From positions 1-60,427 of IMG/VR virus record IMGVR_UViG_3300007734_000733: a DNA stretch of 60,427 nt; one strand, 5' to 3'. Under the pieces are notes generated by a model. It saw nothing but the letters and a program-made list of their open reading frames with translations. It did no database searches and was not told where the DNA came from. Shown one piece after another: positions 39,822 to 48,083 of the stretch. Positions within the stretch are counted from its first letter, which is position 1, and each line of letters begins with the position of its first letter. The DNA is from a virus. Made by a program: the position numbers and the translations under genes.

Positions 39822-40978
39822 TAACTGAACATCTGCACATAAGCAAATGCGTCTAGTGTGCTTGGCACATTAAGATTAGTCCGCGCTCCAGAAGCTGTAG
39901 ACGCGCCCGTGCCGCCCTGCGAAATCGGTATCGGCGTTCCGAGGCCCAACGTCTCGGCAAGGATTACATCAGTTCCATTAGAATAAAGAATTGATCTGGT
40001 CGATGAATTTGTTATCGAAACGCCGGGAGTTGCCTGAGTTACTGTCCTAACGCCGAACACAAAAGCGCCGGTCGTGGAGTTATCAACCCAATACTGCTGC
40101 ACAGTAGACGGCACGATAATGTCAAGGTTGCCAGCCAAGGCCCCCGTGAACTTGATCGCCGTCTTATTAAGCTCAAGACCACTTAAGGTGTAAGTGCCGC
40201 TCAACCCAGCAACATTGATGCTCAAATAACTAAACGAAAAAACCGGGCTTTGGCCGAACCCGATTGTATACATATTGCTACCGTCAGTAATGACAATAAC
40301 CGTATCACCCGGATTCAACGTCTTAGTCGCTCCGCCGTCAATCGTGCCGCTCGGCGGCGTAAGCACAAGCGTGCCAGTGCCCTGGTTGGTGATGTTGCAG
40401 AACCAGCCGCTCGTAAGCGTAGCCAGGGCGCTAAAGTTGAATATACCGGCTCCGCCAGTCCAAATCACAAGCGCGGCACGCTGTGCCGTCGTCATGGTCT
40501 GCGGCGTTGAACTGTAAGAGAACCCGCATGGGTACTCTTGGTTCAGCGTAGTGGTGATGGCCTTGATACCAAGGCCAGCCAGTGCGCTGGGAGTTGCCGA
40601 CGATGTGCCAGCGCCCATTTGGTACGTGCGGTAATTGCCGGAGGCGGTCGTGTTATCAGTTACATATGCTGACCAAGCCGCACCAGTCGTCGCCGTAAGG
40701 ACGGTGTTGCCAGCGTTATCAAGAATCGTGAAGGCATTGCTGCCGACGTTGTTGAAGAGCGAGTTGTAACCGACCGACACCTGATTGGCTGGAGGCAACT
40801 TAAACGTCAGCGAACCAGCGGTGAAGCTAATGTCATTGATAGCAGCAACGACGTTCTGGCTAGTTGACGCCTCAATAGGCCATACGGACGTAATGCTGGT
40901 AGACGCCGTATAAGCTTTATAGCTGGGCTGCGCTGGGTCTAGCGTTCCGCCGCCGAATACTTGTGTAAAGCTGGTCAC
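39821..40978 (-). CDS. Tail fibre/spike-type protein
   Basis: 385 residues, almost entirely beta-strand-forming, Thr/Gly/Asn/Ser-rich. The C-terminal QGGTGASTASGARTNLNV matches the repeated GGTGA motif of phage tail fibres. It probably contacts the host surface or forms a fibre attached to the tail hub (product of the next gene). Starts with an ATGA overlap with the adaptor gene. Confidence 0.74.
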   Translation of the reverse strand: MTSFTQVFGGGTLDPAQPSYKAYTASTSITSVWPIEASTSQNVVAAINDISFTAGSLTFKLPPANQVSVGYNSLFNNVGSNAFTILDNAGNTVLTATTGAAWSAYVTDNTTASGNYRTYQMGAGTSSATPSALAGLGIKAITTTLNQEYPCGFSYSSTPQTMTTAQRAALVIWTGGAGIFNFSALATLTSGWFCNITNQGTGTLVLTPPSGTIDGGATKTLNPGDTVIVITDGSNMYTIGFGQSPVFSFSYLSINVAGLSGTYTLSGLELNKTAIKFTGALAGNLDIIVPSTVQQYWVDNSTTGAFVFGVRTVTQATPGVSITNSSTRSILYSNGTDVILAETLGLGTPIPISQGGTGASTASGARTNLNVPSTLDAFAYVQMFS

Positions 40979-41637
40979 GCCGTATTCCTTTTCTGAGCGC
41001 GGTCGAGAATCTTCTGCAAGTCCTCGCTATTTAATCCTGACATATCTCTGTCGTAAGCCTGCGACCACGCGGCTGCTTGCTCAGGGTTCTTAAGATACGT
41101 GAACGCCTCAACCAGCGTGCCGTGGAGAAGGGCGTTAGGTGCGTACTCAGTCAGCCAATTCGTTTGCGTTGTGTCATCGAGCAACGGGAGAAGTTGCCAG
41201 TAATTGATCTCATACGGAAATGTAGTAGATGGCGTCGGAGCAAAAATAAGGTGATTGTAGTCGTAGTCCGCGTAATATTTCGGCGTCCCAGTCTGTGTGT
41301 CGTCCGGCCAGTAGCTGCGAATATATTCATATGAACGTGGTAGCAACGTAACGCGGGTATTAAACGTAGTGGCTGTGCCAATGTTTGTACCAACATTAAT
41401 GCTGACGGTTTCGCGCCACCGATCCGGCTTCTGAACAACACCAACAGATGTTGTAAAAGCCGTGTTGACGTTATTGATAAAACCTTGAATTTTAAGCTCA
41501 CGCGCAATCTGGCGCTCTTTCAGATTGATGAACCCAGGAAGTTGAGTATTAAACTGAGTATCAACTGACGAGCCGCCGCGTTCGCAGTAGCTGCGAACGT
41601 CGCTTTGCAAACTCGTAAACGTCATCGCGGTCGGCAC
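40975..41637 (-). CDS. Head-tail adaptor (gp6-like phage adaptor)
   Basis: 220 residues. The N-terminal helices (QSDVRSYCERGGSS, LINLKERQIARELK) followed by TVSIN..strand, the LPRSYEYIRSYWP segment and a C-terminal helical stretch with AFTYLKNPEQAAAW fit the adaptor proteins that sit under the portal ring. P22-like phages have comparable proteins. Its 3' end is joined to the tail-fibre-type gene by an ATGA overlap. Confidence 0.7.
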   Translation of the reverse strand: MPTAMTFTSLQSDVRSYCERGGSSVDTQFNTQLPGFINLKERQIARELKIQGFINNVNTAFTTSVGVVQKPDRWRETVSINVGTNIGTATTFNTRVTLLPRSYEYIRSYWPDDTQTGTPKYYADYDYNHLIFAPTPSTTFPYEINYWQLLPLLDDTTQTNWLTEYAPNALLHGTLVEAFTYLKNPEQAAAWSQAYDRDMSGLNSEDLQKILDRAQKRNTA

Positions 41638-41640
41638 GAA

Positions 41641-42123
41641 TTACACCTGCGGCCAGTTGTTGTCTATGGCGTTGATTTCAGCAGTCGTAACGGCGCTACC
41701 GGCCGGAAGTGCTGCCGTCTTCATGGCGTTCAGCAGCTTCTTGGTCGGCTGACGCCGCCCAGGCTCGGCGGTGAACTTGGCAAACTTCGTAGCCACGGTC
41801 GGGTCTGTCGTGCCTTTTGCCGCGAGCAGGATCGTGCCGTAGCGGGTGTCACCGGCCGCGCCGTTGCCGAGTTGTCCCGTCACGTAGTCGATGAGGTCGT
41901 TTTCATTAAGCACCCTATCGATCAGAGAGACTGGGGGCGGTGAGGGATTCGTGAACGTGCCATTGCCGTTATCCAGCGCCCCGTGGAGAGTCCCGTCCGG
42001 CACGATGACGAATGGATTCTTCGCCAGCCACTCAGGATGAAATCGCGTGGCGAGAACTTCGATGCTGCTTGCCGTCTGGCAGTCGACCGCGTACCCACCA
42101 ACGATGCGTGCGAATGTTGTCAT
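41641..42123 (-). CDS. Tail-associated protein (possible fibre chaperone)
   Basis: 160 residues from the ATG at 42123, which overlaps the stop of the Gly-rich protein (ATGA). Its N-terminus (FARIVGGYAVDCQT) resembles tail-fibre assembly-type proteins, and a helical C-terminus follows. The position directly after the Gly-rich tip protein suggests it folds or caps it. Weak evidence. Confidence 0.58.
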   Translation of the reverse strand: MTTFARIVGGYAVDCQTASSIEVLATRFHPEWLAKNPFVIVPDGTLHGALDNGNGTFTNPSPPPVSLIDRVLNENDLIDYVTGQLGNGAAGDTRYGTILLAAKGTTDPTVATKFAKFTAEPGRRQPTKKLLNAMKTAALPAGSAVTTAEINAIDNNWPQV

Positions 42124-43151
42124 GGAGTATCGACCCACGTTATGAGTACGTAGCCCGCGCCGCCTGCACCGCCTTGGTATCCAAGTAGGGTCGTTGAGGT
42201 GCCAACACTGCCCCCGCCTCCACCACGGCCACCAGCACCGCCAGCGCCCTGGCTGCTGTTACCACCGCCACCGCCCCCGCCAAAGCCGCCGCCGCCGCCG
42301 TTACCAGCGCCACCGCCAGCGCCATTCCCGCCGCCGCCGAATGGCCCGCCGCCGCCACTTACGGCACCGCCGGGAGCGCCCGTGACCTGAAACGGCGACG
42401 TGAAAACGAACGGCATTGACGTAAGAATCGGAGCCACGGTCGCTGACAACGCTAGGCCGTTGTTAACGAGCGATTGATTCATAATCCCGGTGTATGCGGT
42501 AATTTGGCCCGTTGCGGCAACAAACGTAACTGGCCCTGCGGCTCCGGCTGCTGATGCAGTTGAACCTCCTGACGCAACCCATGCCGCTCCCGAAGACCCG
42601 CCGCTTGTAGAAAGAGAGGCTGCATTTGCTGGGCCTCCGGCCGCCCCAGCACCGTATGGGCTTCCGGAAGACCCCCCGCCAGCGCCGCCAGCAGTAGAGG
42701 CGGTTGTAATGCCGACGCCTCCGTTACCTCCCGACGCCGCGAATACTCCACCGCTACCACCTGACCCACCGGCCGCTGCCGTTGTAGCTACTTGTCCGCC
42801 TGCGCCAGCGGCGGCGGTAATCAAAGAACCAACTGAGGTCGTGCCGCCCGCACCGCCTGCCGAAGTTGGGAATCCAGCAGCCCCTGCGGCACCGACCGTC
42901 ACCGTCTGGCTCGTGCCGATGGCCATAGAAACCCAGCCAGCGCGGTACTCGCCGCCCGCGCCCGCGCCATTGGCTGAGACTGCGAAACTCGCTCCAGCGC
43001 CACCGCCTGCACCGCCGATGCAAACGACGTAGTGAGGACCCGTGTACTGAGGAACAAACGTGTAAGACCCGGCTCGATCCCACTGAGCGAACCGTTCCAC
43101 GCCGGGCTTGACGCTCGACGCGGGAAAATTTGGTGCTGGAGGTCCGGGCAT
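42120..43151 (-). CDS. Glycine-rich tail tip/receptor-binding protein
   Basis: 343 residues, more than one third glycine, with repeated GGAGG, GGGGGFGGGG and GAAG segments, a polyglycine-II-type adhesin core as found in phage receptor-binding tips. The N-terminal about 60 residues are less repetitive (QWDRAGSYTF) and probably attach to the virion. The glycine repeats and strand composition suggest a fast-evolving host-binding part. Confidence 0.75.
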   Translation of the reverse strand: MPGPPAPNFPASSVKPGVERFAQWDRAGSYTFVPQYTGPHYVVCIGGAGGGAGASFAVSANGAGAGGEYRAGWVSMAIGTSQTVTVGAAGAAGFPTSAGGAGGTTSVGSLITAAAGAGGQVATTAAAGGSGGSGGVFAASGGNGGVGITTASTAGGAGGGSSGSPYGAGAAGGPANAASLSTSGGSSGAAWVASGGSTASAAGAAGPVTFVAATGQITAYTGIMNQSLVNNGLALSATVAPILTSMPFVFTSPFQVTGAPGGAVSGGGGPFGGGGNGAGGGAGNGGGGGFGGGGGGGNSSQGAGGAGGRGGGGGSVGTSTTLLGYQGGAGGAGYVLITWVDTP

Positions 43152-43156
43152 GTTCT

Positions 43157-43552
43157 TTACGCCGTTGCTGTATAGACACGTGAAACGACGCCGGTCACGT
43201 ATAGTCCGGCTGTAGCGGTACTCCAGAATCCGAAGATGCCGGATTTCGACATGCCAACGTCGTAGCTGTAGGCAGTCGTGAACGCGCCCCCGGCCACCGC
43301 GAACTGTCGATTTCCGGTCGTGGCCGTCGAGCCGATCTGTCCGTAGACAGTGATGGAAGCCGCGCTGACGTTGCTGATAACGATGTACGGCATATCGAGC
43401 GCATTAGCGTCGCAGGTATGCGCCACCGTCTGAGCGGCGGCCGTTGTGGCCGTGACTAGGATTGCCGGGGAAGAAGCGGTTGCTCCAGACAGCGGAAACA
43501 GGTCCGAGGCTGGACCAGAATTTACGCCTCTGCCGATAGCTCCGTAGCTCAT
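43157..43552 (-). CDS. Small structural protein, beta-rich
   Basis: 131 residues, Ala/Thr/Ser/Gly-rich beta-sandwich-like composition, one of a run of small structural genes between the head and tail-tip genes. Similar composition to the next gene. Likely head decoration or tail component. No family recognised. Confidence 0.62.
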   Translation of the reverse strand: MSYGAIGRGVNSGPASDLFPLSGATASSPAILVTATTAAAQTVAHTCDANALDMPYIVISNVSAASITVYGQIGSTATTGNRQFAVAGGAFTTAYSYDVGMSKSGIFGFWSTATAGLYVTGVVSRVYTATA

Positions 43553-43553
43553 G

Positions 43554-43898
43554 TTACGTTACCTCGATAACTGTAAGCACCGCCGTCACGCCGGTCGTGG
43601 CGTAGGGCGTCACCTGTACCGCTCCACCAGTCGGCAACGAGTGCTTCTGGAACCCTTCCGCAACCAACATACCGCCTGGATAAAGCGGAGCCTTTTTAAG
43701 CAGAGTGTATGCAGTCGAGCCGTCGTACAGAGCTACATCGGCATATGCGATTACGTTTGTAGTCGCTGAGTTGGCCAGTGTAAGCGCGATGATTTGCCCC
43801 GTCGTAGCGGCGGGGACAGTGTATGCACCGACCGTTGTCACGGCGGTCGATGTGACCAACGAGGCTTTGAAAATCCATTGAGTTGCCGTGAAGGCCAT
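43554..43898 (-). CDS. Small structural protein, beta-rich
   Basis: 114 residues, Thr/Ala/Val-rich (VVTSTAVTTVGAYTVP type start), predicted all-beta. Member of the late small-structural-gene run. Function unknown. Confidence 0.6.
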   Translation of the reverse strand: MAFTATQWIFKASLVTSTAVTTVGAYTVPAATTGQIIALTLANSATTNVIAYADVALYDGSTAYTLLKKAPLYPGGMLVAEGFQKHSLPTGGAVQVTPYATTGVTAVLTVIEVT

Positions 43899-43905
43899 AA
43901 TTCAC

Positions 43906-44298
43906 CTATGTCAGAGATACGCCGCGCCAGCCGCCAGTCGCGGCGTAAACCCAGAGCTTGTTATTCGTCGTGTCGAATTGAATCGGAATATTACCAACGC
44001 CAAACCCCACAGGCACGCCCGTGGGCGTACCGGCGCACGATGTAATCATTATATATCCAACAGTCGCATTAGTCGCTAAGGCCACGCCCGCGCCCAAAGA
44101 AATATTGCCTGCGCTTTTAACGGACGCGCCGGAGGCCAAAACAATGCCGGTCGCAAGAGAGGTTTGCATAACCCAATTCACGACTTGCGTAGCCGTGCAA
44201 TAATCAGCAGGCGGCCCAGCAGCGTGCTGAACCAGAAAGATGTCACCAGTTGCAAGCGCCGGAGATAGGTCTAATTCGCTGATGAGGACGTTAGGCAT
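43906..44298 (-). CDS. Small structural protein of unknown function
   Basis: 130 residues, LISELDLSPALATGDIFLVQH start followed by Gly/Ala-rich strands and a C-terminal DTTNNKLWVYAATGGWRGV segment. The latter resembles pectin-lyase- or fibre-tip-type small domains. The gene overlaps the adjacent gene by one base. Confidence 0.6.
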   Translation of the reverse strand: MPNVLISELDLSPALATGDIFLVQHAAGPPADYCTATQVVNWVMQTSLATGIVLASGASVKSAGNISLGAGVALATNATVGYIMITSCAGTPTGVPVGFGVGNIPIQFDTTNNKLWVYAATGGWRGVSLT

Positions 44299-44693
44299 TA
44301 CGGATTATTCCCGCACAGGAAGTTAAAACCACCGTTTGTTGCGTCTTGCGGGTTCTTGCCGGTAATGATGGGCGTGTCGTAATCTGCAATAATGAAATAC
44401 ATAGGTTCCGGGTTAAGCGCGTAGTTCTCTGGCCGGGGGTTCTTGATGGGAACCGGATCAGGCGGCAGAACCAATTTAGAATAATATGGGTTTGGAACGT
44501 CATCGCAAACGCCGCAGACGTACAGCTTGGTCCCCACCGGCACAGACCCGCCGCGATACTCCATTTTCTCAACCAAATGGGCGTGCATCGTCCACATGCC
44601 GCAGCCGTCGCAAACGGCGACGGAGCGAGGGCTTTTGACATCAATATCAATCGGTGCCCTAGAACGGCGATGAAGCGGCGATAACCGGCTCAT
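44298..44693 (-). CDS. Zinc-finger late protein of unknown function
   Basis: 131 residues from the ATG at 44693 (ATGA overlap with the gp4-like gene). CDGCGMW and CGVCDD are two CxxC pairs about 34 residues apart that can bind one zinc. The rest is Pro/Tyr/Asn-rich. Similar zinc proteins accompany P22-gp4-like genes in some podoviruses. Function unknown. Confidence 0.65.
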   Translation of the reverse strand: MSRLSPLHRRSRAPIDIDVKSPRSVAVCDGCGMWTMHAHLVEKMEYRGGSVPVGTKLYVCGVCDDVPNPYYSKLVLPPDPVPIKNPRPENYALNPEPMYFIIADYDTPIITGKNPQDATNGGFNFLCGNNP

Positions 44694-45382
44694 GCCCACC
44701 TACCCGATAACAAACTGGGTTTAATGACCGTGGGCACCTTCTCCCGGTCCTCCGCAGCGGCAGCTTGGTAGGCTATATCAGCCAGTCCATGCAACGGCGC
44801 AGCGCGTTCTGGAGCCCACTTCACGGCTAGTCTAGCAGCCATTCCGGCTGCCATGGCATCAAACCAACGCTGCGGTACATCCAGCGTATTGGTCGGGTTG
44901 CCGGGGTCTTGGGTGAAATTCATGGTGTAGTAGTACAGCGTGTAGGCCGAGCTATCCGGCGTCGGCCATAGGTACATTGTCGGCGTAATGGTGCGCTCAA
45001 AGTAGTACTGAGTCGGCGGGGCTTGCTGCTGCTTGTTGGGGATAGACGCATAATCCGCCCTACTGATGGGCGAAAGCATAATGTCCGTGTTGATGCCGCC
45101 GCTGGTTGTGCGGCGGTAAACCTGGAAGACTTCCACGTTCTTTGAATTTAACGTCAGGCTCTGCTGGCCTTGAGTTAGGGCTGAGTTGTTAAGGGTAACC
45201 TCCCAAAGGTTGACCCCCTTATTAGCCCATTCAGAACATAGGTAACTAAGGCTACGAATGGCGCTTTGTACGTCATTAGCCGACAGGTCTGAAGCCTCAC
45301 GGCCCATACGCTCGTAAGCCTCGACGATTACGCTATCAAGTTCGGTGTTTACGCCAAAGTCATACGTGCCGGTAAGCGTCAT
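44690..45382 (-). CDS. P22 gp4-like head completion/adaptor protein
   Basis: 230 residues. ELDSVIVEAYERMGREASDL followed by AIRSLSYLCSEWANKGVNLW is the gp4 signature (helix, RSLN-type helix, then W..G.NLW). It caps the portal after packaging and connects to the tail. Family context agrees with the gp10-like gene downstream. Confidence 0.78.
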   Translation of the reverse strand: MTLTGTYDFGVNTELDSVIVEAYERMGREASDLSANDVQSAIRSLSYLCSEWANKGVNLWEVTLNNSALTQGQQSLTLNSKNVEVFQVYRRTTSGGINTDIMLSPISRADYASIPNKQQQAPPTQYYFERTITPTMYLWPTPDSSAYTLYYYTMNFTQDPGNPTNTLDVPQRWFDAMAAGMAARLAVKWAPERAAPLHGLADIAYQAAAAEDREKVPTVIKPSLLSGRWA

Positions 45383-45637
45383 TTAACAAGCCCACCTTTT
45401 GCGAGCGGCTTTTCCACGTTCGCCAGTCCACCCCTGCGACCTAGCACAAAAACTTTTTTTACGGCCAGACTCCGCCTCACTTTTGGGGTGTGGCGCTGGG
45501 GGCTTTAGATTGCTTCCCGTGCGCCGATTGATGGACGCCCTACCCTTGGCAGTCAAACCAGCGCCTTTAGCCACAGACAGCTTGTAGCCGCCTGAAACCG
45601 TCATCCCGCGCATCTGGTCTTTCTTGCCACGGGCCAT
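45383..45637 (-). CDS. Small basic DUF6321-like protein
   Basis: 84 residues, rich in Lys, Arg and Gly. The blocks LTAKGRASINRRTGSNL and RKKSFCARSQGWTGERGKA are those of a small basic family frequent in environmental phages (DUF6321-like). Two related basic proteins lie beside the terminase. Possibly DNA-binding and virion-associated; unproven. Confidence 0.68.
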   Translation of the reverse strand: MARGKKDQMRGMTVSGGYKLSVAKGAGLTAKGRASINRRTGSNLKPPAPHPKSEAESGRKKSFCARSQGWTGERGKAARKRWAC

Positions 45638-45642
45638 AGGGG

Positions 45643-46299
45643 TTAGTACCCTGATTGGTTAAAGTTGACGTTCATTGTGCCAGTAGCTGTAGTGCTGGCA
45701 AGGAAGATGGCGCGATACGCTGTGGCGTTGTCCGAGTAAGTAAGGCTGGTTGAAGTTCCAATCGCAGACAAGCCAGCGGCGGTAACTGCAACAGGAGTTG
45801 TGGTCGTAGAAATTGGATCAAAAGTGCGTTGAATTGTAACCAAAGAAGTTGTGGCTGTATTCATAGTGATTGCCACGGACACAGCTACAGGATTCTGGAA
45901 AGTATCAACTATAGCCCAGCGGCTGGTGCCGGTAATACCGACACCAACCGTGAATGAACTACTTGCTAAAGTCCCAACTGAGATTGCCGTGACTTTGAAG
46001 AACTCAGCCACAGTAGTGGCTGTAGCATTATTTGGCCCAGTAAGCGTTGTAGATACAGCATACCCAGACGTATCAATGCCCGTGATCGTAAAGGTCGCCG
46101 TGCTGATATTGCCGGTTGATGTGACCGTAAGTGTCCGTTGAAGGCCGGGCGCTACAGTCACCGCAAAGGGCGTTACACCAGCGTTAAAATTAGATAGCGA
46201 CCCATTAAGAACAAGGGACTGATCTGTGGCCGTAGTCGTTTGCGTAGCGCAAACGCCATTAACCGTTTGTGTGGGGAAGTTGAATATTACTGGGCGCAT
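45643..46299 (-). CDS. Ser/Thr-rich beta-sandwich virion protein, paralogue A
   Basis: 218 residues, more than 35 percent Thr plus Ser, all-beta. A block of about 50 residues (TVTSTGNISTATFTITG.D, then TTLTGP..) is clearly related to one in the gene at 47240. The DUF115-like gene is inserted between these two paralogues, and the 5' end of this gene overlaps it by 41 bp. Candidate head-decoration protein, and, if the phage glycosylates its virion, a plausible acceptor (inference). Confidence 0.68.
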   Translation of the reverse strand: MRPVIFNFPTQTVNGVCATQTTTATDQSLVLNGSLSNFNAGVTPFAVTVAPGLQRTLTVTSTGNISTATFTITGIDTSGYAVSTTLTGPNNATATTVAEFFKVTAISVGTLASSSFTVGVGITGTSRWAIVDTFQNPVAVSVAITMNTATTSLVTIQRTFDPISTTTTPVAVTAAGLSAIGTSTSLTYSDNATAYRAIFLASTTATGTMNVNFNQSGY

Positions 46300-47167
46300 T
46301 TGCTACTCCAAGAGAAGTGTCATGGCCGTTTGTTAATGGGAGTGGCCCCCCCAACATAGCGTCGTAAAGTTTATGTTCTCCGCCAATTCCAGCCGCCTGG
46401 GGAGCGGCAATCGGTTGGATAATGGAAGGAGTAGACACCTGAATGGTCTGGAACTGAGCGGCCAGTTTGGGTGGGTTACGGACACGTTCTTCGTGTACCA
46501 GAATCTGTTGTGCGGTCATAATCTTGCCGCCCATTCCAGGCGGATGATTGGGGTCGGAGAACCAACCGTAGGGCTGCTGGCGGTTGTATATATCCATCAG
46601 GGTCGAGTTCTGGGCAACGGCAAATCTGATGCCACGCTGGGTTCCGATACCCATGTAAAACTCACAACACGCCCGGCCAGATTCGGCCAGATGCACATCT
46701 GGATACGAAAAATCGCAGCCAAACAGGCCGATTTCGTTAAAGCCATCAGCCATTGCCAGCGCAATAGCGTAAGAAACGCTGGTATTGAAATAAGTAATGC
46801 CGCCAAACGAAGCCATAACCCGAGCGAACGGGTAAACGACATGGTTCGGATAACGGGGGTGCGGCCACGATGTATAGAACGGGGTGTTGTCCTTCAGCGC
46901 GTATTCGCACATATCGCGGACAACGGGGTGGCCCAAATAGGGGTGAACGGGGTCAACGTGGATAATGCGGTCGCAGCGAATCTGTGCGCCCATATAGTTA
47001 ATGCACCACGTTTCTGCATTCTGAAGAATTTCAGGGCGGCCTTCCATAAGCTGCGCCTGGAAGAAGTCCTGTCGGCTAGAACCCATAGCAACGATATTGA
47101 CCGCCTTACGGGCCGGGGCGTGCATGATCGCTGTAGGTGCTGCTTGTGCTAGATGAGCTTCTGTCAC
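46259..47167 (-). CDS. DUF115-like protein, distant relative of Maf/sialyltransferase-type enzymes
   Basis: 302 residues. An opening VNIVAMGSS nucleotide-loop-like motif, a central WCINYMGAQIRCDRIIHVDP block and then ITYFNTSVSYAIALAMADGF, EIGLFGCDFSYPDVHLAE, GRACCEF and MGIGTQRGIRF resemble the DUF115 core as found in Maf flagellin glycosyltransferases and, more distantly, GT42 sialyltransferases. The conserved D-F-S, H and Cys residues could be active-site parts. Phage members are usually left unannotated and found near head genes. Here it stands between two Ser/Thr-rich virion proteins and in a genome that makes a CMP-nonulosonic acid, which makes a glycosyltransferase role attractive but unproven. 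Confidence 0.6.
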   Translation of the reverse strand: MTEAHLAQAAPTAIMHAPARKAVNIVAMGSSRQDFFQAQLMEGRPEILQNAETWCINYMGAQIRCDRIIHVDPVHPYLGHPVVRDMCEYALKDNTPFYTSWPHPRYPNHVVYPFARVMASFGGITYFNTSVSYAIALAMADGFNEIGLFGCDFSYPDVHLAESGRACCEFYMGIGTQRGIRFAVAQNSTLMDIYNRQQPYGWFSDPNHPPGMGGKIMTAQQILVHEERVRNPPKLAAQFQTIQVSTPSIIQPIAAPQAAGIGGEHKLYDAMLGGPLPLTNGHDTSLGVANAPSNIQLPHTNG

Positions 47168-47196
47168 GGGTTATTTCCTTGCCTAGTTACCGTCAA

Positions 47197-47230
47197 TAAG
47201 AAACACCGGGGCATGACGGACATGCCCCGG
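47197..47230 (-). terminator. Terminator after virion paralogue B
   Basis: A perfect 10-bp stem CCGGGGCATG/CATGCCCCGG with a 5-base loop, followed on the minus strand by TGTTTCTTATT. Placed between 47240 (stop) and the DUF115-like gene, so it separates high-level head transcription from the downstream tail genes. Confidence 0.88.
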
Positions 47231-47239
47231 CGATTAACA

Positions 47240-47992
47240 TTAAGCAGAATACGGCGTTACGCCATACGTATTTTCTTTGGTGTCGTTACCAGCCAGAGTC
47301 CCGTCGTTCGGGGTAACAAACTGGAAGGTGACGTACCTGGAGCCGTTAGCCAGCACAGTCGTAGCCAATGCAACCGTTCCGCGAACATCAGCGGTGGTCG
47401 CCGTAGCAACGCCCGTAGCAGCAAAACCAGCGGTATAAGTCGGAGCAACTGACGCCGAGCCACCGTTGATATAAGCCCCAAGACCTTCGCCCACGTTAGT
47501 AAGGCGATAAGGCAAGCCGTAGGTATCCGATGTACCAATCGCCAAAAGGCCAGTGGCCGCGCCATTCGCAGATGCGGTGGTGACGGTCTTAAAAGCCGAA
47601 AGCGTAGTAACAACAGAACCAGAATTGCCGAAGGTATTGCCGGTCGGGCCGGTGAGGGATGCAGTAAGCGACGCACCATACGCATCCGTACCTTGGAAGG
47701 TAAATGTCGTCGTTGACATATTGCTGGAAGCCGTAATGGACACGCAACGCGGAACGTCAAAGGTAGCAACGCCGCTGCTGACCAAGGCACCCGTGCTGGT
47801 CAGCGTACCAGCAATTGCCGAAGACGCATAAAACACGCCGCTGGCCAAAGAAGTAGACGCTGTACCGAGTTGGTAAACGTAAGTCTGAGTCAGTGGGACG
47901 CCATAAATTTCGTCCTCAGCATACCCACTCGGGACGGTAGCGCGGTTGTAAGACGCACGCCCCATTTTGACGCTATCAAAAAAAGTTGTCAT
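47240..47992 (-). CDS. Ser/Thr-rich beta-sandwich virion protein, paralogue B
   Basis: 250 residues, beta-rich, Thr/Ser/Ala/Gly-rich. It shares the SITASSNMSTTTFTFQG.D..TASLTGPTG block with paralogue A at 45643. Flanked by terminators on both sides, so it is a separately punctuated, probably abundant, capsid component, for example a decoration protein. No enzyme motif. Confidence 0.7.
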   Translation of the reverse strand: MTTFFDSVKMGRASYNRATVPSGYAEDEIYGVPLTQTYVYQLGTASTSLASGVFYASSAIAGTLTSTGALVSSGVATFDVPRCVSITASSNMSTTTFTFQGTDAYGASLTASLTGPTGNTFGNSGSVVTTLSAFKTVTTASANGAATGLLAIGTSDTYGLPYRLTNVGEGLGAYINGGSASVAPTYTAGFAATGVATATTADVRGTVALATTVLANGSRYVTFQFVTPNDGTLAGNDTKENTYGVTPYSA

Positions 47993-48016
47993 AATGACGC
48001 CTCACTATTTTGTTGT

Positions 48017-48057
48017 GAAAAGGGCCACCGCGCCTATTTTTCGCGGCACGATGGCCC
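48017..48057 (-). terminator. Strong terminator after the major capsid gene
   Basis: A 13-bp stem (48022-48034 pairing with 48045-48057, two G-U pairs) and a 10-base loop, followed on the minus strand by TTTTC. Typical attenuator behind the most highly expressed capsid gene. Confidence 0.88.
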
Positions 48058-48083
48058 CATTCTCTATTCAAAAATCGGGGTTA

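Noticed and set aside
42194-42390. Plus-strand Pro/Arg frames opposite the Gly-rich tail protein
   Set aside because: They are the reverse strand of GGC/GGT glycine codons.
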